Origin: Leptasterias polaris
Taxonomy: Eukaryota; Echinodermata; Asteroidea; Forcipulatida; Asteriidae
Length of the DNA stretch: 64,000 nucleotides
Assembly (NCBI GenBank): GCA_037783415.1
Contig: JAZGTN010000015.1
Coordinates: 4,289,001-4,353,000 of the forward strand
Direction: 5' to 3'
This document shows, in pieces, positions 56,279-64,000 of the stretch (position 1 is the stretch's first letter; each line of letters begins with the position of its first letter). Both the position numbers and the translations under genes were made by a program. Below the pieces are notes generated by a model that saw only the letters and a list, made by a program, of their open reading frames with translations, searched no databases and was not told where the DNA came from.

Positions 56279-56624
56279 TGCACAGGTTTGACGTTTTAAA
56301 ATAATTATATATTATCATCTGACCGTAAGTAGAGTCATTATAGGGCAGAGAGTTTGTCTTTTAACTGTTTATTTTTCTTAAGTAATATAATATATTATAA
56401 TATAATATACCTATATTTAAGTACAGTCAGTGTTTAAGAAGATAGGTGGTTTTTTGGGGGGTAACACATGAAGTTGTGTTGTGATTTGATGCCATCTTAT
56501 GTATGACAGACACTACACTGTATGGAGTTCTGAACTGAAGGGTTCTTGAAGCAACGTTCTCTGTTTTTACCCTCAAGAGAGTATGGGCAAAGCCATTCTT
56601 TATAGTACTCAATTTTCAGTTTCT

Positions 56625-56890
56625 CGCTTGACGCCACACAGTGTTAAGTCGGCCATCTTTAGGAGCAATTATAGTAATTTTTTGACAAACACAACTACAC
56701 GTTTTGCGTCAATACTGCTTGCGGCATGAAGGAGAGTTATAGAGTTCCTTGCATGATTGGTCAGTGAACCACTTGGCAGCGTAGACAACTCAGAATGCTT
56801 GACGGCGTAGACAACTCAGAATGCTTGACATTGCCCCTAAGCCGAAACCCAAGATGGCGTCTATCTTGAACTGTATCTATTGGCTGATCA
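56625..56890. mobile_element. Element related to 3447-3677
   Basis: CTTGACGCCACACAGTGTTAAGTCGGCCATCTTTAGGAGCAAT and CCCAAGATGGCGTCTATCTTGAACTGTATCTATTGG; contains a 29-bp direct repeat GGCGTAGACAACTCAGAATGC. Confidence 0.6.
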
Positions 56891-56899
56891 GTAAGCTCC

Positions 56900-59750
56900 A
56901 CCGTTTCTTGCGTGGTTAATCAAAGCTCCATCTGAGCACATTAACCATGATGAAAACATTTATTTCAGTATAATTATCACATGGCTTAATTAAATTTTTT
57001 TGAAAATGTCCGGAAAAATGATATCAAACAGAATTTAGCTTTGCTTAGAAATTTAAATACTATGATACTATTAGAAATATTTGAAAATGTCAAATCAGGG
57101 CACGACTTTTCCTTTGACCCTTTTTTGGTTAAGTTGAAACAGGTGAAATCTTTTGGCCCCTGCCACAGCAGTAATTTTGGACATGGCCTATATTTCAGTT
57201 TCAAAACCAATAATGCACCATCTTTATATACGAGCATCAAAGTAAAGAACTCCATTAGGTGGAAATCTTTACAGAAAAAGAATGATAAAGTATTTGTTAT
57301 GTTGAGAGGTTTTGAATTCAGATTAGTGCATCCCGTCAGTACTACAAGGTCCTCTCGACAATTTCATCAAATTGGTTCAACATGTTACAGAAGACTTGGT
57401 GAATTCTGACAATTTGTTTGAATTTCATGAAGTTGGTTTGCAGAATGCGTGGTGAATTGAGTTTGTCTGTGATAGGTCATCTCAAAAATATACTTGTTTT
57501 GCAGAGATAAACACTACTGCATTGTGAGGAGAACATTACTGCGCTATTTGATTTTTTATTTTAGTTTTTTTTCTTCACCCTTATTTATAGCATTTTTTTT
57601 ATGACATTGGAAATAAGAATCTTACAATACTGAGTGGACACGGCATGGTTTCTTCAAATTGTATATATGTAGCAGTTTACTGTAAATTTTGAAACGGCGC
57701 AATGCAACAATGTGTCATTTGGACAAAATATCAAAACGTACACTGGTGCGCAAATATAAAATATGTGTGTGGTATTAATGCTTAATTGTTGATGTTGCTT
57801 TTAGGAAATGTGTGCTCAGTGACGTCATAGGTTATGGTATGTCTTTAAAAACGTTTTTTAAGCAAACTGATAGTCAGCAAACTTTTAGAGCTTAAAAAAA
57901 CCAACCAAAAACATGTTTTACCATTTGATTGTTTTGGTTTGTGATTGCATTTGTCAACAAGCTCTACTTTTTAAGTTCTCAGAACTTCATTATCGTTAAA
58001 TATTTAAAAACCATCTATTTGAATTCAGTTCTAAATTCAAACTCCGATGAATTACATACCAACCTTCATTGAAGTACTTCAACATTATGAAGTGTATGTA
58101 AACACTTGTATAAATTATCCACATGGATTATTTCGTCAAAAATTAAAGTTCAGTGTTTGCGGATTTATTTAATTGCATTGATATATATATTTTTTGCACC
58201 GAATGTAAATACACAAACCATATAATTGAATTTAGCAATGCCAATAGCCAAAAATTGTCGTAGTCCTTTTTAACATTTGACTCAACTTAAACAATGAATA
58301 TCCGAATCCTACATGAGACCCATCTTGGGATGTAGATTCCTCACAATCGCCATTTTGTGATGTGTTAAGATTTTGACGCAATCAAACAACCATGCCAAAA
58401 TTACACAGTATTGTAAATAGTCAAAAGACATACCTTGTTTATTTAGAATAAAACTTAAAAAAACCCACTGATTTCATTCAACATGTCTTTGTTGTATATA
58501 TGATCATGTATACCATAAAAGACTTTATTTGTATCAACTATTTGTACTATTGTAAATGCCATTTAAGCTTTTTGGATTGACAAAGTAATGTCTGTAATGT
58601 AAACATCTAGTATAGCTTTCAAAAATCACTTTCATGTTAGTATTTTATAAAGGTTACCTAGTCCTCTCTCCATACATCTTTAACCCTAGTCAGCCCCAAA
58701 CCCTTCAAAATCCAACCACAGTTATTGATTGATTCTGTTGGACTGAGGACTGCAACTTAATACATGTATTATGCTTTACTATGATCAGGCATATACCTCT
58801 ATAATCAGAGTCCAACAGTTTGGGTGTTGAGTGTTGGATTTTGTTAAATCAATGAAAGATACTAATAAAATCACTCAAGTGAGTTTTGGGGTTATGTTTT
58901 AGAACTAGAGGGTGTATAACACCATGTGACAAGAAGCATTTTTGGACATTGAGAAAATGGTGCTGACCCATCGTATAACACAGATCATGCACCAGTACAC
59001 ACAGCCAACATTTTGTAAGTGGGCATCTCTATGTAATTTACCCAAAGGGATAACAAGAGCTCCCTCTAGCTCTATTATATAACTCTACGGGTTAAATTGA
59101 TCAAGTAAAACAAAACTATGAATCCAGCTTTTTGTGCTGTGAGCAAATAGTCTTATGAATGTGGTTCATCGAGCAACGAAACAAAAGTAAAATTTTGTCT
59201 GGATCTTTAAATTCAAAGAGAGGTTACAGTGCAAAACAGATTATTAAAAATTTCTATTGTAGCTGCGTTATTGAGAGAAGTAATTGTTTTGTGATTGGTT
59301 TGTGTTTGATTTTAATAAATTGATGGATTGATCTTAAGTAATTATATTGTATTACGGTAACCCGCGCTTTGCTGTCATAGATCTGAAATGTTCATTAATG
59401 AACACCAAACTGTTTTGATTGTTTAATCATGGCATAGGGAGGATTGAGTCCTACATGTGCAAATCCATTGGGGATGACTAGCCTAATGTTTTCTGCCATT
59501 ACTGGGATGGGATGCTAGTACGCTCAACGTTGATTTTTTAATCGCACCATGGACATTTATTACCAATTATGTTCCTACGACTTTGCAAAACACCAGAGTG
59601 ATGCAAGTTAAAGTGTACGCCTAACGCGTTCAGGTGCATTAAACATGTCCCGGTAATGGTGGAGAAGTTTGATGCGAGTTATGAAATTGACCTTAAAAAC
59701 GTTGGCGGGTCAATAGAACAGAGACAGCTTTAAAGTAGTGTACACTTCCT
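56900..59750 (+). other. Repeat-poor AT-rich 3' flank, possible long 3' UTR
   Basis: None of the repeat families of this window was recognised across about 2.8 kb. Frames are short and lack coding character (the longest, 57041-57409, has no recognisable domain). AATAAA occurs at 58447 and 59314. Confidence 0.4.
58447..58452 (+). terminator. Candidate polyadenylation signal for tail B
   Basis: AATAAA about 2.2 kb after the tail B stop, in AT-rich repeat-poor sequence. A second AATAAA is at 59314-59319. Either could end a long 3' UTR. Confidence 0.25.
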
Positions 59751-59799
59751 CTCTACAATACTGGAGGTTGTGTCAGAATCCACTATCTCAGTAGAACAT

Positions 59800-59955
59800 C
59801 AACCAATCAGAGACTTTGGAACGCTAGGTGGCAGTAGACTTGCCAAATATTGTTCATTGTTCACATAGTTCTGAGCTTTTGAATTTTTTTCAAGAACAAG
59901 TTAACTGACTGGTCTGCTGCCACCTAGTGTCCAAAAAAGTCTCTCATTTGCTCCT
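59800..59955. repeat. Imperfect foldback
   Basis: AGAGACTTTGGAACGCTAGGTGGCAGTAGAC is inverse to GTCTGCTGCCACCTAGTGTCCAAAAAAGTCTCT. Confidence 0.65.
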
Positions 59956-59994
59956 AGCTTCCAATTATTGTCAAGAAAGAAGATATATTCTAAA

Positions 59995-60357
59995 GGTGCT
60001 GTCTACGTTTGGTAATTGGAGCCTACTGATTTTATATAAATGTAGGTAATAAAACTAACCTGTGAAAATTTTTTGTCGCGTTTTTGAGATATCGCCGAAA
60101 AACCCGAGCGAATATTTCCACGCAGGAAGAATATTCCCTATAGGAATACACAATCTGAGAAGCGTTACGGCCGTAACGCTTCTCAGACTCAAATTTTTGG
60201 GCATAAAAAGTGATATATTTTCCATAACCGCAGTACTTCGAAGTGAAAAGTTTCTCAAAATGCATTATACTATCCAAAGCTGCTGTACTTCTTAACCAAG
60301 TAAGTTTTTATTGCCATTAATTTTCAGAGTTATTACCAAACGTATACAGAACCTTTG
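59995..60357. mobile_element. 'Acgtttggtaat' MITE, best-preserved copy
   Basis: TAAAGGTGCTGTCTACGTTTGGTAATT and the inverse end ATTACCAAACGTATACAGAACCTTT. The centre is an almost perfect palindrome, CTGAGAAGCGTTACGGCCGTAACGCTTCTCAG. Confidence 0.88.
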
Positions 60358-60359
60358 AA

Positions 60360-61010
60360 GCGATAAGCATCGGATAAACTGCATATTGTTAGTTTCCTTA
60401 ACATTGTTCAAATATAAAACTGGCGCTCAAAGATGATAGAAGAAAACATAACAAACTGGTTGATAATGGCTGCAGAGTTGACGGGTTACCTATTTTAAAT
60501 TTTTGTTTTATTATCAAGGTAATCCAATGTGATTAACCTTGTTAATTAATGAATTGCCAATCAGTGCCTTTATGATCGAGTAGCAATAATATTAATGAAT
60601 GCACAGTTAATCTTTTCGCACTGTAATTAGCTTATGTATCAATCAATGATGATTCAATGTTGCAATAATAGTAGTTTATTATATCATCTGGTATTGGAAT
60701 TTCTCTAACCCTTGGGTTAGAATAAGATTGTTCTATTTCAACCATGTATTGTGAATATGCTGTGTTGAACATGCCTTCTCTTCGAATCTGCTTACATTTA
60801 GTCCATTGCACTTGTCATCTCCACATGAGACTCTGTTATTATTTCTTTTGTCTTAAACTTCTCCTTCACTTTGCTAAGCGCCTCGGAATAGGCAACTAGA
60901 TTGATGGCGCTCTACAAATGCCTGATATTATTATTATTCCTTTCCCACCATTTTGCCAGTCAACTGCTTTGTGTACAAAATGGCGGACAAGATTGGTGCG
61001 TGTAAGTGTA
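60360..61010. other. Intergenic sequence, nothing recognised
   Basis: AT-rich; no repeat family or coding signal noted. Confidence 0.4.
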
Positions 61011-61014
61011 CTAT

Positions 61015-61250
61015 CTTGTATACTGACTAATACATCTACTATAAACTATCTTCTTTACCCACTGATACATCCACTAAACTATCTTCTATACCCACTGATA
61101 CTTCTCTACCCACTGATACTTCTATATCTTACTGATACCTTTTACTGAACTATCTCGTATACCCACTGATACCCATTCCACTTAACATGCATCAACTTTT
61201 CCACTTAACTCTCATATGCAAACTTATACCCACTGTACTCATCTAGTAAT
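61015..61250. repeat. Degenerate 'tatacccactgatac' minisatellite
   Basis: About eight imperfect units built on ACTATCTTCTATACCCACTGATAC with variable unit length. Confidence 0.85.
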
Positions 61251-62205
61251 GTCATAACCCTGTTGTACCCGAAGGCCCTTACAATAAAGTATAAAACTGC
61301 AATAGTATATTAAAATGACCAATTAGTTTTGAGGGGGAGCGTAAACCTTGTCAGATTATTATTTTTATTAGAGCAGTGTGGAGATCTTTCTTGTCCGTTT
61401 ATTTAAAACTTGTAATACTTTGGGATGGAAAATCCATTGTGTATCAGATATGGACTTCAGAAAGGAAATTTGAACAAAAAAAACTTCAAGAGAAAAAGAA
61501 GAAAAAAGCAACACGTTTAAAAAAAACTTAAACAGCTTGCAACATTTCACCCTAATAGGCCTAATTCTCAAATAAATCAAAATCATTGACTGATGCAAAA
61601 GCGTTATGTAAATCTTCACCACATTTGCACATCAGTAATAAGTTAAAACAACAAAATGTAATTAATATTATAATAATAAATGTTGCACATGCAGATGTAT
61701 TGCTATTGTCAAAAACACATAATAATTATATATATACGAGGTTTTTGCTTGTAAGTATTATATACCGTGTACACTATTGGTATTTGGTATGGTTGTGTTA
61801 ATGATAATTTGATCCGGTGAAAATGATGAAGAGCATTAATTTTGAAGCTCCAAATGTGGTATGGTGTACCCCTTTCGTTGTGTTCTGAGAATCTCAGGAA
61901 TTCTTCTGTTCAAGAGGAAAGGGGTGTGTTAAAGTAGGGTAACATATCGGGGGGACACACCCTCTGCCACATATCGGGCAAGGTTTAATGGAGAGGATCA
62001 TCTAGAATCCCAAATGACCGTCATAGTCATGTATTGATTTTTTTGTTTTTAAATATTGGGTTCCCATGTCCAACATTGCATTGCGTGTGAATGAATGTAA
62101 TCGTGCACGTAAACGGGTCCAACTGTTTGAAAACACGCGAAATTTGCACATTCTATTTGAAGGCAGAAACATGAAAGGGACTTAAAGTTGTACGGGGCCA
62201 GCTGG
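61250..62205. other. Intergenic sequence, nothing recognised
   Basis: No gene or repeat recognised; A-rich run near 61480-61530. Confidence 0.4.
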
Positions 62206-62209
62206 GGTC

Positions 62210-62390
62210 AATTTAATCAAGCTTAAAGACATAAGTTTGCTAAGCACAAAACAATTTTGCTTACCAGAATAGGGTTACCAGCTAAAATAACATAACGCAT
62301 GCACTGTATCCTACGTGCTGGTAAATGCCGAGCAAGATTTTGGGGGGTTAAGCATTTTATTTTGCGCTTTCATCTTGATGAAATTGGGCA
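62210..62390. mobile_element. 'Tcataaagctgctt' MITE
   Basis: TTTGCTAAGCACAAAACAATTTTGCTTACCAG, GGTTACCAGCTAAAATAAC, then GATGAAATTGGGCACTG at the right end. Confidence 0.7.
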
Positions 62391-62399
62391 CTGAATGGA

Positions 62400-63110
62400 G
62401 ACAGTGATGCGATTGGATTTTTTTTCGAGAGATACACTCCATTTTGAGGAGACGGCAGTTTGAGGAAAATATCAATATTTCCCTTTCTTATTTCAGCACA
62501 AGTTCACAAAATTGTGGCAAGCAGTATCTCCCACTGGTTCGTCTGTAAGATTTGACAGATGAAACAAACAAAAAACCACAACCAGAATCGGCGACACAGA
62601 ACAATTTTATGTAAACATGAGTTAACAAAATAGAACAGCAACTAGGCCTATACAATCATGTAGGAATGTTATTCTAAATGATCATAAGAATCGCACCTTT
62701 CCTAAATATTGCAATTTTTGTTTTGTCTACCAATAGTGTACACTGTTTTATGCCTATGTAAAATGGGTAATTTTAGCACCAAAGCTGGAGACAATAAAAA
62801 AGTGCTTTGAGTTAAGCCCAAATATTGAAGATTTATCGTGTTTTTTTTTATGAACAAGTGTCGGGGAAAACTTTCACACTGGCAGTATAGTCAATTCAGA
62901 CGGATTATTTCCTACGCCAGTTATTTGGTGTAGAAATTGTGTAAACTTTCTAAAAAGCGATTAGATTAACAACCGTCAATTTATATTCATGAGCTAAGGT
63001 CAAGCAGAGCCGTAAAATGGCGTCCAACAACCACGTGGCCGAAGAAAACTGGTCCCTCTATGTTGCACAACTCTCTCAGTACACCAACAAAACATAAAAA
63101 AATATTAATT
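62400..63110. other. Intergenic sequence, nothing recognised
   Basis: AT-rich; no gene or repeat family seen. Confidence 0.4.
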
Positions 63111-63113
63111 TTA

Positions 63114-63114
<1 letters not shown>

Positions 63115-63146
<32 letters not shown>
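63115..63146. repeat. (ATT)n microsatellite
   Basis: About ten ATT units. Confidence 0.95.
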
Positions 63147-63147
<1 letters not shown>

Positions 63148-63651
63148 TTTTGTTTGGGGGTAGAGTACTTCTGTACGAGAGGAAAAGAAAGTTTTAAAGG
63201 CACCTGGCAGTGGTATTTTTTCAAAATAAAGCTTTTGTCATTAATATATACATTTTTATGAGTGGAATGTGAATAAACAATTTACTAAGGTTAAAAAATT
63301 GTATTTTTCTTTTAATTACAAATAAAAAAATAGGCCCCCCTTTACATGGCGCTGTTCGTGACGTCAATCGAGGCAGGAGAAAATGTGTAGTCTGGCCCCG
63401 TACATTACGTCTGGGTACCTGATCAGTATGATGCGTTTTCGTATTCGGACGTCACCACCCAATGCAATCCTAGGACAGTGTACAGTCGACTAATACGAGA
63501 CGCCATGCAGTTTATACGAGGTTTTTCACCGGTCCCGAACTGTCCCATGCGCGTTTCTATGTCCTAAAAACGGAAGATACGAGCATGGTCATAACGAGAA
63601 CACGGATAATACGAGGTATTGTTTTTCCACCAGAAACATTTCGCTGGTAAC

Positions 63652-63915
63652 CTAAGCTTCACTGCAACTTCCCTTGCACACTACTACCAACGAAAAAATC
63701 CCCGGGCTATCCAAGTGTTCGCTGCATAGCGCTGAAAACGACGTCGGACCGGACCACTTTGCCCTCGTTAGCCTAACTTTCGATGCCCGTAACTGCCTAT
63801 ATTTGGGATCTGCAGGAAAAAAATGCTGGCTGACCCCATCTTTAGTCGTTTTGCTGCATCCAGCAGCAATTTTCGCTGGAAAAATGCAAGAAAAACCCCC
63901 CATTTGGATAACCAA
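63652..63915 (-). CDS. THAP-like zinc-finger fragment
   Basis: The minus strand reads GCSKTTKDGVSQHFFPADPK, then RLTRAKW and SALCSEH. This follows the THAP order: GC, H-x-FP near position 20, basic middle, W, then C-x-x-H. The first zinc cysteine is missing at its usual spacing; a Cys ten residues before GC is the only candidate. TTTTTCCAG just upstream of AKIAAGC could be an acceptor and TTG/GTAGTA a donor, so an exon is possible. Host THAP gene, THAP-bearing transposon and pseudogene all remain open. Confidence 0.45.
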   Translation of the reverse strand: MVIQMGGFSCIFPAKIAAGCSKTTKDGVSQHFFPADPKYRQLRASKVRLTRAKWSGPTSFSALCSEHLDSPGIFSLVVVCKGSCSEA

Positions 63916-64000
63916 ACGAAATGTACAATCTCACTACTTGCACGTGTATATACAACGTAAATGCAGGCAAGTTCGAGTGGGGTCGATGTTCAATCGAGGC

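Noticed and set aside
57041..57409. 122-codon plus-strand frame
   Set aside because: No domain, unremarkable composition, no splice or start evidence; more likely 3' UTR or intergenic.

Overview
This is eukaryotic nuclear DNA from a metazoan. Coding exons are short, carry consensus GT-AG borders and are separated by introns of hundreds of bases to several kilobases. Introns and flanks are packed with short inverted-repeat elements and tRNA-derived SINEs. The repeat style and the type of receptor suggest an echinoderm, perhaps a sea star; that assignment is an inference from memory and was not checked against a database.

One gene dominates: a + strand adhesion G-protein-coupled receptor from 10942 to at least 48759, or 56278 with the distal last exon. 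I traced 26 constant exons plus two candidate last exons. Every junction keeps phase, giving 1216 or 1212 residues. Domain order: short signal peptide; an unrecognised cysteine-rich N-terminal region (about residues 18-215); a discoidin/F5-8 type C domain (about 217-366); a small four-cysteine linker; a Thr/Ser/Ala-rich mucin-like stalk in a single 572-nt exon (392-582); a GAIN domain ending in a canonical GPS with an HM/T cleavage site (M899/T900); seven transmembrane segments with class B2 hallmarks; and a short cytoplasmic tail with two alternative ends.

Layout: 1-10.9 kb is upstream sequence with no gene I can support, holding an array of 22-bp palindromes, several nested MITEs, SINEs and a Mutator-like element inside a SINE. 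From 10.9 to 21 kb lie the signal peptide, Cys-rich and discoidin exons, with a decayed LINE fragment in intron 1. From 21 to 27.4 kb is a large intron with a 1.7-kb 30-bp minisatellite. From 27.4 to 37.2 kb are stalk, GAIN and GPS exons. From 40 to 48.4 kb are the 7TM exons and proximal tail. Intron 26 (48.4-56.2 kb) holds a hexanucleotide array and several MITEs. From 56.3 to 63.6 kb is 3' flank, at first unusually free of repeats. A THAP-like zinc-finger fragment lies on the minus strand at the right edge.

Boundaries of repeats were read by eye and are approximate unless a target-site duplication is stated. Expression, exact transcription start and polyadenylation sites cannot be seen from sequence alone.
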